From assembly GCF_005281615.1 (NCBI RefSeq), contig NZ_SZZM01000003.1, positions 116,009 through 180,008 on the forward strand: DNA of 64,000 bases, read 5' to 3'. The notes below the pieces were generated by a model. The model saw only the letters and a list, made by a program, of their open reading frames with translations, was not told the origin of the DNA and ran no database searches. This DNA comes from Rhodoligotrophos defluvii. GTDB taxonomy: Bacteria; Pseudomonadota; Alphaproteobacteria; Rhizobiales; Im1. Numbering within the stretch: position 1 is the first letter of the stretch; the number at the start of each line of letters is the position of its first letter. This document shows positions 8,461-16,811 of this stretch, piece after piece. Position numbers and translations under genes: made by a program.

Positions 8461-11400
8461 ATGGCGAGAAAGTCCAAGATCAAGCCGCTCCCCTTTGGCC
8501 ACAAGCTGGTGCTCAACCAGTGGATCGTCAGCCTGTTCGGCTTCGACCCGCTGAAGGACCACAAGGACGGCAAGCGCACCCTGCGGCCGGTACAGCCGCT
8601 GGCCAAGACGGTGAAGGACGCGCCGGAGGGCATGACGTCCGAGAACCTGCACCACTTCTACAAGGCGCTGGACGTTCACCTGCAGGCGGGCGCCCAGATC
8701 ACGCGGGCCGACCTGCTGCGCTACGAGCACAACATCGTCAGCCACACGCTGGCGATCAACGAGAAGCGTGACCGGCCGATCGTCTGGAAGTACTACCAGT
8801 GGCTCTCGCTGCTGTTCGCCGAGATCTATCTCGACCGGTTCTTCGCCGATCGCGCTGCGCTGCTGGATGCGCTGAACGCCTATGTCGATGCCTTCGACAC
8901 GTACTGGACCGATGAAGGATACGAGACGGGGATCACGCCCTACGAGCTCGACGACCTGAACAAGCTCTGCCTGCAGAACGCCACTGGCTCGGGGAAGACG
9001 CTGCTAATGCACGTCAACTTCCTGCAATTCCGGCACTACGCCTCGAAATCGCCGCTCAAGCACGACCTGACGCGGACGGTGCTGATCACGCCGAACGAGC
9101 AGCTTTCCCTGCAGCACGCGCGCGAGATGAAGGGCAGCAACATCGTTGCGTCGCGCCTGCTCACCGACAGCGGCGACCTGCTGTCCTCGGGCAAGAACGG
9201 GCTGCGCCAGGTGGACTTCACCGAGGTGACCAAGCTCGGTGACACCGACGGACCCAACGTCATCGCGACGCGCAATCTGGGCGACCAGAACCTGCTGCTT
9301 GTCGACGAGGCCCATCGCGGCATGGGAAGCCAGGAAGAGCGCGGCTGGTTCCGAAGCCGCGCCCGCCTGTCGGAGAAGGGTTTCGTCTTCGAGTATTCGG
9401 CGACGCTGAAGGAGGCCGTTTCCGCCGCAAAGCGCTCCGACATCGAGGCGTCCTACGCGAAGACGATCCTGTTCGACTATTCGTATCGGTATTTCTACGA
9501 GGACGGCTACGGCAAGGATTACCGCATCTTCAACCTTCCGCGGACATTCTCCCAGCTTGAATTCTCATACCTGACGGCGTGTCTTCTGAGCTTCTACCAG
9601 CAGCTGAAGCTTTACGAGGACAAGCAGGGCATTTATGCGCCCTACAACATCGAGAAACCGCTCTGGGTTTTCGTCGGCTCCAGCGTGACCAAGGCCACCG
9701 GATCCAAGGCCGAGAAGGCCACAGTTTCTGACGTAGGCAAGATCCTCGCCTTCATCGCGAAGTTCCTTAAGAGCGAGGGTACGTCGGCCGCCGAAATCGA
9801 GCGGATCCTCACCGGTAACGCTCAGGAGACCGGTCTCCTGGATGAGAACGGCGGCGACATCTTCGCCGGCGGTTTCGTCTACCTGCAGCAGCTCATGCTT
9901 CGGGAGAGCTGGAAGCCCGGCGACCTGTTCCGCGACATCCTCGAAAAGCTCTTTCAGAACCGGGCCGGTGGTGAGTTGTCGATTGCCCGGATCAAGGGCG
10001 ACGAGAACGAGATCATGCTACGCGTCGGACAGGCGGAGAAGCCGTTCGGGCTCATCAACGTCGGCGACGCATCTGGCTTGGCGACCCATATTGCTGAGCA
10101 GGAGTTCGACAACGTCGCGGTCCTGGAATCCGAGTTTGCCGAGACGATGTTCGGGCAGATCAACCTGTCCAGTTCCCCGGTCAATCTGCTCATCGGTTCC
10201 AAGCGCTTTGTCGAGGGCTGGGATTGCTGGCGCGTCAGCACCCTCGGTCTCATGCATGTCGGCAAGAGCGAAGGCGCGCAGATCATCCAGCTTTTCGGGC
10301 GCGGCGTCCGGCTAAAGGGGTATGACTGGTCGCTCCAGCGCAGCGGCTTCGCCACCCCCACCCATCAACCGGAACTCATACAGTACGTCGAGACCCTGAA
10401 TGTCTTCGGGATCGAGGCCGACTTCATGGAGCGATTCCGGAAGTTCCTCGAAGAGGAAGAGCTGCCTCGCAACGATCAGAAGCAGGTCTTCACAGTTCCG
10501 CTGACGGTCACATACGACTTCGGGCAACGCCTCAAGGTGCTGCGCCCCCGAAAGAAGCGCGGTGACGGTCGCGAGTACGATTTCAAGAGGGACGGCGCTG
10601 TGCCGGCCCTGACGTTGGTTCCAGAAAAGATACGTCAAAAGGGCGTCGCGATAGATTGGTATCCTCGTATCCAGTCTCTCGAGTCCAAGAAGGGCACCAA
10701 GCTGGGCACCAAGGAGGAGACCGTTTTTGAGGATGGTCACCTGGACTTCCTGGACTACGATGACCTTTTCTTCCGGCTTGAGAAATTCAAGCGTGAGCGC
10801 ACCTGGCACAATCTCAATATTTCCAAGTCCATGATCAGGACGCTGCTCACTGACCGGACCTGGTACAAGGTCGTCGTGCCTTCGGGGAAGATGGAGTTCT
10901 CGGATTTTGGGAACGTTGCGCTTTGGCAGGAGATGGCGGCGGAACTCCTGCAGAGATTCTCGGAAGAATGCTACAACTACTGCAAGGCGGCCTTTATCGA
11001 GCCACGCCTTGAGCTCCGTGAGATCGAGGCCGGCGACGGAAGCCTGCCTGAAGCGGACGAATACCAGCTAATCGTCGATGCCAGCGAAACAGCGCTCATT
11101 AATGACATCCAGAACCTCACCAGCGAGATATCTACTCGAAAGGCCGGGGTGTTGCGCGCTGGCGACTTGAAAGGCTGCCTGTTTGGCACGCATCTCTACG
11201 AGCCCGTGCTTCATGCGGCCAAGGGAAGCAAAATCCAGATTGCGCCGGTTTCATTGAATGAGAGCGAATTCCAGTTCCTGGATGATCTGCGCCTCTTCAT
11301 CGAAAAGGATCAAGCACGACTGGCGGCGGAAGGAATTGAACTATTCTTGCTTCGCAATGAGAGCCGCGGGCGCGGAGTGGGCTTCTTTGAGGCAGGAAAT

Positions 11401-11709
11401 TTCTATCCCGACTTCCTTCTATGGCTTGTGAAGGACGGCAGACAGCACTTGGCTTTCGTCGAGCCTCATGGCCTCCAGCATGAAGGCCCTGGCCACAAGA
11501 AGATCGAATTCCATCAGGTCATCAAGGGCATTCAGGCAAGGCTCGCCAGTGAGAACGTCATACTGAACAGCTTTATCGTCACACCGACACGGTTCGGCAA
11601 GCTGAACTGGGGCAGAACGATCCATGAATTGGAGGATATGCATGTGCTGTTCATGGAGGATCAAAAAGACACCTATGTCGCCTCAATCATAAGTCGAATG
11701 GCGGCATAG
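8461..11709 (+). CDS. Res-like DEAD/DEAH ATPase of the defence operon
   Basis: 1082 residues; ATG with GGAGG upstream overlapping the end of the methyltransferase gene. ATGSGKT (174-180), VDEAHR (281-286) and a FEYSAT motif III mark a superfamily 2 ATPase, with a second lobe containing GRGVRLKGYDW. The C-terminus has YPDF (aspartate 984) and FVEPHG (glutamate 1001, histidine 1003), which resembles the PD...ExK nuclease site of Type III Res subunits with lysine replaced by histidine. It may therefore be a weak or altered nuclease, or an ATPase only. By position it completes a helicase-methylase-ATPase set. Last gene of the operon; convergent with LysR. Confidence 0.7.
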   Translation: MARKSKIKPLPFGHKLVLNQWIVSLFGFDPLKDHKDGKRTLRPVQPLAKTVKDAPEGMTSENLHHFYKALDVHLQAGAQITRADLLRYEHNIVSHTLAINEKRDRPIVWKYYQWLSLLFAEIYLDRFFADRAALLDALNAYVDAFDTYWTDEGYETGITPYELDDLNKLCLQNATGSGKTLLMHVNFLQFRHYASKSPLKHDLTRTVLITPNEQLSLQHAREMKGSNIVASRLLTDSGDLLSSGKNGLRQVDFTEVTKLGDTDGPNVIATRNLGDQNLLLVDEAHRGMGSQEERGWFRSRARLSEKGFVFEYSATLKEAVSAAKRSDIEASYAKTILFDYSYRYFYEDGYGKDYRIFNLPRTFSQLEFSYLTACLLSFYQQLKLYEDKQGIYAPYNIEKPLWVFVGSSVTKATGSKAEKATVSDVGKILAFIAKFLKSEGTSAAEIERILTGNAQETGLLDENGGDIFAGGFVYLQQLMLRESWKPGDLFRDILEKLFQNRAGGELSIARIKGDENEIMLRVGQAEKPFGLINVGDASGLATHIAEQEFDNVAVLESEFAETMFGQINLSSSPVNLLIGSKRFVEGWDCWRVSTLGLMHVGKSEGAQIIQLFGRGVRLKGYDWSLQRSGFATPTHQPELIQYVETLNVFGIEADFMERFRKFLEEEELPRNDQKQVFTVPLTVTYDFGQRLKVLRPRKKRGDGREYDFKRDGAVPALTLVPEKIRQKGVAIDWYPRIQSLESKKGTKLGTKEETVFEDGHLDFLDYDDLFFRLEKFKRERTWHNLNISKSMIRTLLTDRTWYKVVVPSGKMEFSDFGNVALWQEMAAELLQRFSEECYNYCKAAFIEPRLELREIEAGDGSLPEADEYQLIVDASETALINDIQNLTSEISTRKAGVLRAGDLKGCLFGTHLYEPVLHAAKGSKIQIAPVSLNESEFQFLDDLRLFIEKDQARLAAEGIELFLLRNESRGRGVGFFEAGNFYPDFLLWLVKDGRQHLAFVEPHGLQHEGPGHKKIEFHQVIKGIQARLASENVILNSFIVTPTRFGKLNWGRTIHELEDMHVLFMEDQKDTYVASIISRMAA

Positions 11710-11762
11710 CCCCTCCTAGCGATGGATTCTCGGGCCACCGCCGTGCTGGCTGTCCCGTAAGC

Positions 11763-12755
11763 TCAGGAGGACGGGCAGCCTTCCACCGAATTTCGACCAA
11801 TGGTACGCGCCAAACTCAGCAACCGTCGGCATGCCGGGTTATCGTTTCGGGCGGACCAGACCACGCTGAACGGCAAAACTTCACCCGCCAGTTGCCGATA
11901 GGTGATGCCGGGAAACTGCGCGACAGTCGTGGCTTCGCTCGTCAGCGTGAGGCCGCGACCTACGGCAACCAGCGAGAGGATATTGTCGCGTCCAACGTGT
12001 TGGGGGTGAATTTCAGGATGGCTGCCGAGGCTTGCAAGGTGTGCAACCAGGTAGTCGTGGATTTCCTGGCCCGGGGCAACATCGCTCACGATGAAGCGCT
12101 CGGACACCAGGTCCGGCCATCCGAGTTCAATTTTGTTTGCCAGGGGATGATCGTCAGGCAACACGACGAAGACCCTCTCGCACCACAGATGCTCGGTCTC
12201 ACAGCCGTCCCAGGTCTTCGTGCCTGTTATAAAGGCGACGTCGAGAGTCAATGTCCGGACGGCAGCGACATGCTCCGCCGGATTTCCCTCTATGGGATCG
12301 ACCCGGACTTTTGGATGGAGTTTGCCGAACTGCCGCAGCAGGTCGAACAGGAAGCCGGACGCAAGCGACGAGAAGACACCGACCCGGACGTGTCCCTCCT
12401 CCGAGCGGCCGACCGCAGCTACATCACTCGCGCCGGCGTCGATATGCCGGAGCGCCTTTCGCGCCGGACCCAGAAACCTCTGGCCCGCGAGCGTCAAGCG
12501 AACTCCTCCCGCGTGACGCTGAAACAACGACGCGCCAAGCTCATCTTCCATGTCCCGAATGCGGCGGCTGATGGCCGATTCTTCGATTTCGAGTTCTCGG
12601 CCCGCTTTGCGGAAGCTGCCGTGCTCTGCCGCCGCCACGAAATAACGGAGATGTTGGAGCTTGATGCGGCTGCGCGGCAGCTCAGGTATCAGGATTTCAT
12701 CTGGAGCGTTGTCGCTCGGACGCGGAACGATATTTTCCGCCCCGTCCACGATCAC
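11763..12755 (-). CDS. LysR-family transcriptional regulator
   Basis: 330 residues. The winged helix begins LQHLRYFVAAAEHGSFRKAG (about 34-53) with ESAISRRIRDMEDELG as the recognition helix, then a LysR substrate domain with FVVLPDDHPLA. It is about 30 residues longer at the N-terminus than usual and the GTG at 12755 has no good ribosome site, so the true start is uncertain; no ATG lies close to the helix-turn-helix. A LysR gene commonly sits beside trbI on related elements, where it is presumed to influence transfer or a nearby gene; no target is evident here. Confidence 0.8.
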   Translation of the reverse strand: MIVDGAENIVPRPSDNAPDEILIPELPRSRIKLQHLRYFVAAAEHGSFRKAGRELEIEESAISRRIRDMEDELGASLFQRHAGGVRLTLAGQRFLGPARKALRHIDAGASDVAAVGRSEEGHVRVGVFSSLASGFLFDLLRQFGKLHPKVRVDPIEGNPAEHVAAVRTLTLDVAFITGTKTWDGCETEHLWCERVFVVLPDDHPLANKIELGWPDLVSERFIVSDVAPGQEIHDYLVAHLASLGSHPEIHPQHVGRDNILSLVAVGRGLTLTSEATTVAQFPGITYRQLAGEVLPFSVVWSARNDNPACRRLLSLARTIGRNSVEGCPSS

Positions 12756-13091
12756 AGGTTCCCGTCTGCCCGAGAGCTGCGGCCAATGCCATCCATCGGC
12801 CAGGATAGTCGCGCCCTACCCTCGAAGCCGCTTGATGCTCCTGCCGCGCGGATTTCCCTGCGTCGTGTCGTCATATTTCGCCCACGCAAGAAACTTAACA
12901 ATATTCAGTTAGCGGTATCGTGCAGATTGACATTGCCAACGTCAACGGAAAATGAATGTCATTAAGTTAAGTGTCTGCCAGCATCCCGCCAGCAGGAGAG
13001 CGGCAAGTGTGCCAGCCAAAGCGATGACACCGAGTACCGTGGCAAACGACCTAGCGCTGAGCAATGTCAGGTCACACCGGGGGCGGCACTG
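12756..13091. promoter_or_regulatory. Divergent LysR/TetR intergenic region with an inverted repeat
   Basis: Contains TGACATT (12928-12934) and AATGTCA (12955-12961), perfect 7-nt arms 20 nt apart, with TTGACA at 12927-12932 overlapping the left arm. This suits a TetR operator over a promoter. On the minus strand, 12942-13065 encodes a short lipoprotein-signal-like stretch ending LLLAGCWQ before a stop, possibly the decayed start of an efflux adaptor gene once controlled by the TetR protein. No other gene is visible. Confidence 0.35.
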
Positions 13092-13712
13092 ATGCCCCGC
13101 CCGAAAAAGGATGCGGCCCTCGATATTTCCCGGAAAGCAGTCGAGGAGACCATCCGGCTCCTCGGCGAGAGGGACGATTTCGATGTGCCGCTGGCGGCGG
13201 TCGCCGAGGCGGTCGGCTGTACCGCACCCGCTCTCTATGGGCATTTCCGCAACAAGGACGCGTTGCTGCGTGCGGTCCACGATGCCGGTTTCAAGCGGCT
13301 CTATGAAGAGAAGCGGGCGCGGGCCAAGCACTTCAAGGCAGAACCCCCCGCCTATCTCCGCGCGTGCAGCCATACCTATGCCCAGTTCGCGTTCGACAAT
13401 CCGACCCTGTACCGCCTCATGTTTTCCCCGCCGCCGAGCCTCGCAGCGGACCAGGGGCCGCTCTCGACGGATCTCGGCCGGTCGGTGCTGGAGTTGGTGG
13501 TGAAGGCCATTCGCGCCTGCCAGAAACAGGGCCTGCTGCCGGGAGCGGACCCGAAGCGCTATGCTTTCACGTTCTGGGCCGCCGTTCACGGTGCAGTCTC
13601 TCTTGCGCTGCAAAACCGTGCCCCCGATGAAAAGATCAGGCAGGACGCTGCGCTCGTAGTGGTCGATACTCTCCTGGAGATCATCGCGGCCACTGGTCCC
13701 GATCGCAGGTAG
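13092..13712 (+). CDS. TetR-family transcriptional regulator
   Basis: 206 residues. N-terminal TetR helix-turn-helix at about 15-60 (AAVAEAVGCTAPALYGHFRN), followed by an all-helical ligand-binding domain with FTFWAAVHGAV (about 157-167), the signature of the WHG-type C-terminal domain. These repressors sense small hydrophobic compounds and usually control a neighbouring efflux or metabolic gene. No such gene is intact next to it, so its target may be the divergent region upstream, itself, or lost. It converges on the trb operon with only 6 nt between stops. Confidence 0.8.
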   Translation: MPRPKKDAALDISRKAVEETIRLLGERDDFDVPLAAVAEAVGCTAPALYGHFRNKDALLRAVHDAGFKRLYEEKRARAKHFKAEPPAYLRACSHTYAQFAFDNPTLYRLMFSPPPSLAADQGPLSTDLGRSVLELVVKAIRACQKQGLLPGADPKRYAFTFWAAVHGAVSLALQNRAPDEKIRQDAALVVVDTLLEIIAATGPDRR

Positions 13713-13718
13713 TCCATG

Positions 13719-13952
13719 TCATAGCTGGCCGCCCGACCTGCTCCGCTTCTCCTTCGCGAAACCCCGGTCTGTGGCGATGAACCGCTCGAGCATCGGCACG
13801 ATCAACTTGACCGGGTCTGTGGCGCGCTGACCGGACTCGCGCGCCAAGACCTCGGCATAGGCGACGAGATCTCGATGAAGCGGTCCGGGCAGTTCCACCG
13901 TCACCTTGACCGGTTTGTCCTCGACGATGGGTCCGAGTTTCAGCTTCGCCAT
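13719..13952 (-). CDS. DUF2274 family protein
   Basis: 77 residues; ATG at 13952, 2 nt after the trbI stop. Begins MAKLKLGPI and continues with KVTVELPGPLHRDLVAYAEV, a ribbon-helix-helix-like pattern typical of the DUF2274 gene that closes trb operons in many alphaproteobacterial elements. Function unknown; a small DNA-binding or regulatory role is plausible. A longer reading of the frame from 14198 lies inside trbI and is not credible. Confidence 0.8.
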   Translation of the reverse strand: MAKLKLGPIVEDKPVKVTVELPGPLHRDLVAYAEVLARESGQRATDPVKLIVPMLERFIATDRGFAKEKRSRSGGQL

Positions 13953-13954
13953 GG

Positions 13955-15112
13955 TCAACTCCTGTAAGGTTCGAGAACGAGGTCGCGTGTGACGATCACC
14001 CTGACCGGGAAGCCCGGCCGGACGGTGAGCGTCGGCGCAACCTGCAATTGGCGCTGGATGATCTGCTGGCCGGCCTGATTGATGGTGTCCTGTGCCCCAT
14101 CGCGGATGGCGCGGATCAGGCGATCCTCGTCGCTGGTGGCGAGCTCCGTCCCCACCGCAAGCAGCGTCGATAACCCCGCTGCCTTCATCAGATCCCACCA
14201 GTGGTAGTCGACGCCATCTTCAAGGCCGGCATAGCCGCTGGCGTCCGCTCCGGGCTGACGTTCCAGCACGATGGAGCGGCCATTGGGCAGGATCAGACGG
14301 TTCCAGACGAGCAGGACGCGTCGCTGGCCAAAGGTCACGCCGGCATCGTATTGCCCGATAATGCGGGTGCCTTGCGGGATGAGGAGCAGGCTCCCGGTCG
14401 GGCTGTCATAGACGTTCTCCGTGACCTGGGCGGTGATCTGTCCGGGCAGATCGGAACGGATGCCGGTGATCATCGCGGCCGGGATCACCGCCCCCGCCTG
14501 AAGGACGTAGGGCGACGGCGGCGCCACGATGCGATCGAGCGCAACGGTCTGGCGGTCCACAGGGCCGTTAAGGAAAGCCGTGTGCCGATCCTGTCCGGCC
14601 GTCGCGCCGGTTTGCGAGCCAAGGCCGAGACCGGCCAGACCTGGACCTCCGGTAGTAGTTGCCGTGCTCGGACCGGTCTGGAAGAAAACGCGGCTGAGGC
14701 GCGCCGCTTCTTCCTCCGCAAGCCGGCGCTGCTCCTCCGGGTCGGCGGCCGGCGCCGTCACGGCAGGCGGTGCGACCGGCTGCCCCCGGTTTTGCGCATC
14801 GAGGATCGGGCCGCCGAGATCGCCCGGCAAAGGAGGTCCAAGGACCGGGCCGGTATAGTCCCTCGGCAGGCCGGACAGGCCATCTGCCGTCGGCCGGTTC
14901 TCGGTTGAATAGAGCTCTTCGCCGCCCTGCCCCGCGTCCCGGGTCTGGAGCGCATAGATGAGCGCTCCGCCGATCCCGAGCAATGCAACGGCGCCGACAC
15001 CAGCCAGCATCTTGCGGGAAAGCCGCGTCACGCGCGGCGGATCTGCGCGCAAGCGCATGGGTGCGGCCGTTGCCGCGCTCGTGGTTGTTGTGGTGGTTGC
15101 TTCCTCGGTCAT
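13955..15112 (-). CDS. trbI: Conjugal transfer protein TrbI (VirB10 homologue)
   Basis: 385 residues. Cytoplasmic N-terminus, one membrane segment at about 34-52 (KMLAGVGAVALLGIGGALIY), a proline-rich periplasmic linker, and a C-terminal VirB10 beta-barrel domain with VIPAAMITGIRSDLPGQ, GSLLLIPQGTRIIG and GLSTLLAVG. It spans both membranes and links the ATPases to the outer-membrane core of the type IV secretion channel. ATGA overlap with trbG shows tight coupling. Confidence 0.92.
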   Translation of the reverse strand: MTEEATTTTTTSAATAAPMRLRADPPRVTRLSRKMLAGVGAVALLGIGGALIYALQTRDAGQGGEELYSTENRPTADGLSGLPRDYTGPVLGPPLPGDLGGPILDAQNRGQPVAPPAVTAPAADPEEQRRLAEEEAARLSRVFFQTGPSTATTTGGPGLAGLGLGSQTGATAGQDRHTAFLNGPVDRQTVALDRIVAPPSPYVLQAGAVIPAAMITGIRSDLPGQITAQVTENVYDSPTGSLLLIPQGTRIIGQYDAGVTFGQRRVLLVWNRLILPNGRSIVLERQPGADASGYAGLEDGVDYHWWDLMKAAGLSTLLAVGTELATSDEDRLIRAIRDGAQDTINQAGQQIIQRQLQVAPTLTVRPGFPVRVIVTRDLVLEPYRS

Positions 15113-16125
15113 GATGGGGCGCCTCCGGTCTCGCGGGCCGGCTGGGCGGCGGCCTGCCGCTGTTCGATCCGGACGATCCGGACAGTCTGTTGGCGCTCGC
15201 CACTTCCAAGGCGAAGCTCGGCTGCACCGAACAGGCGGTCGACGATCAGGATGTTCTGGTGGATACGGCTGTTGACGATCTGCGGCTCGCCATCCGAGCC
15301 GAGCACGAAGATCGGCGGCATCTCGCCCTGGACGATACCGCGCGGGAAAACGACGTAGACGCGCCGGCCATCGTCAAAGACCGAGATCGGCCGCCACGGC
15401 GGGCTGTCGCCGGTCAGGCCGTAGCGATAGTTGCGCGCCGCCTCGACCGGGATGACGGGTGCAGCCGGGGCCGACCGACGCTGCCCCGCCGGCGGCGCGG
15501 GATAGGCCCACGCGACGGCAGGCATGTAGAGCTCCTCGCGGGCGCGAAGCTCGATCATGTAGATGCGGCGATCGGTAGTGATGACCAGATTCGTCGAGAT
15601 GTCCGGCCGCGTCGGCTTCACCAGCACATGAACACGCCGGTGCGCACCGCTTCCGCTCTCGGTATCACCGATGATCCATCGTGCGGTATCGCCCGCCGCG
15701 ATCGGCCCGGCGCCAGTCAGGCCCTCACCCGGCTCCAGGGCGATATTGGTGATCTGCCCCGGCGACGCATAGACCTGATAGAGGGCGCCCTCGGACCACG
15801 GGTAAATCTGGATGGCGTTGTAATAGCCCTCGCGACGCGGTTCGACGCGGGCGGCGGCATTGGCGTTCTCCACCCGTCCCGCCGGCGTGCCTGCGGCTGC
15901 ACCGCCCCGCGCCACGTTCCAGGAGGGGGGCGTGTGCAGCGGACGCGGCCGCTCATCTGTGACAGGTGCCTGTACGACGGGCAGCGGTGGCACGTCGGCA
16001 TCGTAGCTGAACTGAGGAACCCGATTGGTGGCACATCCAGCCAGCGCCGTCGCGGCCAGCAAGGCCAAGATCGCGGGTTTGCGGAAAGCCGGAAAGCCGG
16101 ACTTACGGATCGGCGTGCGGGTCAT
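15109..16125 (-). CDS. trbG: Conjugal transfer protein TrbG (VirB9 homologue)
   Basis: 338 residues with a lipoprotein-type signal (LAATALAGC, about 23-31), then a linker and a VirB9/CagX domain with QIYPWSEGALYQVYASPGQ and a C-terminal half containing DGRRVYVVFPRG and SRIHQNILIVDRLF. It forms the outer-membrane ring of the channel with TrbI. VirB9 proteins are not always lipoproteins; the lipobox suggests it may supply the VirB7 anchoring role itself. Overlaps its neighbours by 4 nt on both sides. Confidence 0.92.
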   Translation of the reverse strand: MTRTPIRKSGFPAFRKPAILALLAATALAGCATNRVPQFSYDADVPPLPVVQAPVTDERPRPLHTPPSWNVARGGAAAGTPAGRVENANAAARVEPRREGYYNAIQIYPWSEGALYQVYASPGQITNIALEPGEGLTGAGPIAAGDTARWIIGDTESGSGAHRRVHVLVKPTRPDISTNLVITTDRRIYMIELRAREELYMPAVAWAYPAPPAGQRRSAPAAPVIPVEAARNYRYGLTGDSPPWRPISVFDDGRRVYVVFPRGIVQGEMPPIFVLGSDGEPQIVNSRIHQNILIVDRLFGAAELRLGSGERQQTVRIVRIEQRQAAAQPARETGGAPS

Positions 16126-16811
16126 TGGCTCATCTCCCGCGACCAGTTGATGGCGTTGACGTAAATTCCGAGCGGATTGGCACGCAGCCGTTCGGCGTCG
16201 CGCGGCGTCTGGATCACGATGGTCAGGATCGCGGTCCAGCGCTCGGTGGTGGAGAGTTGGCCGTTCTCGTATTGGCGTTCGGTCCAGGCGACGCGGAAGG
16301 AATCGGGTGACGCCCGGATCACCGAGGAGACCTCAATCGCCACCTGCTGGCGACCAACGCGAGTGAAGGGGTCATTCGCACGGGCATAGTCGTTGAGCGC
16401 CGCCGCTCCCCGGTCGGTCGTCCATTCATAGGCGCGCAGCCAATTCTGGCGGACAATGATTGCGTCGGCCGGAATGGCCCGCACCTGCTCGATGAAGCGG
16501 CCGAGATGCCATGCGATCTGCGGGTCTGTCGGGCGATAGTCCGCGGTTGCGGGCGCTACAGTCTGCGCCTGACCGAGATTGTCCACCTGCACCACCCAGG
16601 GCACGATCGTCCCCTGCGCCGACTGCCAGACCAGGGCGGCGGCGAAGCCGGCCGAGAGGACCAGCGAGCCGAAGGCCATGTAACGCCAGTTTCTTGCCTG
16701 AACGCGAGCCGAGCCGATACGCTCGTCCCAGACTTGCGCGGCCTTCTGGTAAGGGGTCTCGGGTTCGGGTGTTTTGCCGTAATGTGTCGATGATCGTTTG
16801 AACAGATTCAT
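16122..16811 (-). CDS. trbF: Conjugal transfer protein TrbF (VirB8 homologue)
   Basis: 229 residues from the ATG at 16811 (MNLFKRSSTHYGK), chosen because it overlaps the trbL stop by ATGA; an upstream extension lies inside trbL. One membrane segment at about 40-60 (YMAFGSLVLSAGFAAALVW) and a periplasmic NTF2-like VirB8 domain with IVPWVVQVDNLGQ and FRVAWTERQYENGQL. Acts as an inner-membrane assembly factor of the secretion channel. Confidence 0.92.
   Translation of the reverse strand: MNLFKRSSTHYGKTPEPETPYQKAAQVWDERIGSARVQARNWRYMAFGSLVLSAGFAAALVWQSAQGTIVPWVVQVDNLGQAQTVAPATADYRPTDPQIAWHLGRFIEQVRAIPADAIIVRQNWLRAYEWTTDRGAAALNDYARANDPFTRVGRQQVAIEVSSVIRASPDSFRVAWTERQYENGQLSTTERWTAILTIVIQTPRDAERLRANPLGIYVNAINWSREMSQ

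Noticed and set aside
1369..11709. Classification of the left operon as class 1 DISARM
   Set aside because: The SNF2 gene resembles DrmD, but drmA, drmB and the phospholipase-type drmC are absent and the third gene is Res-like.
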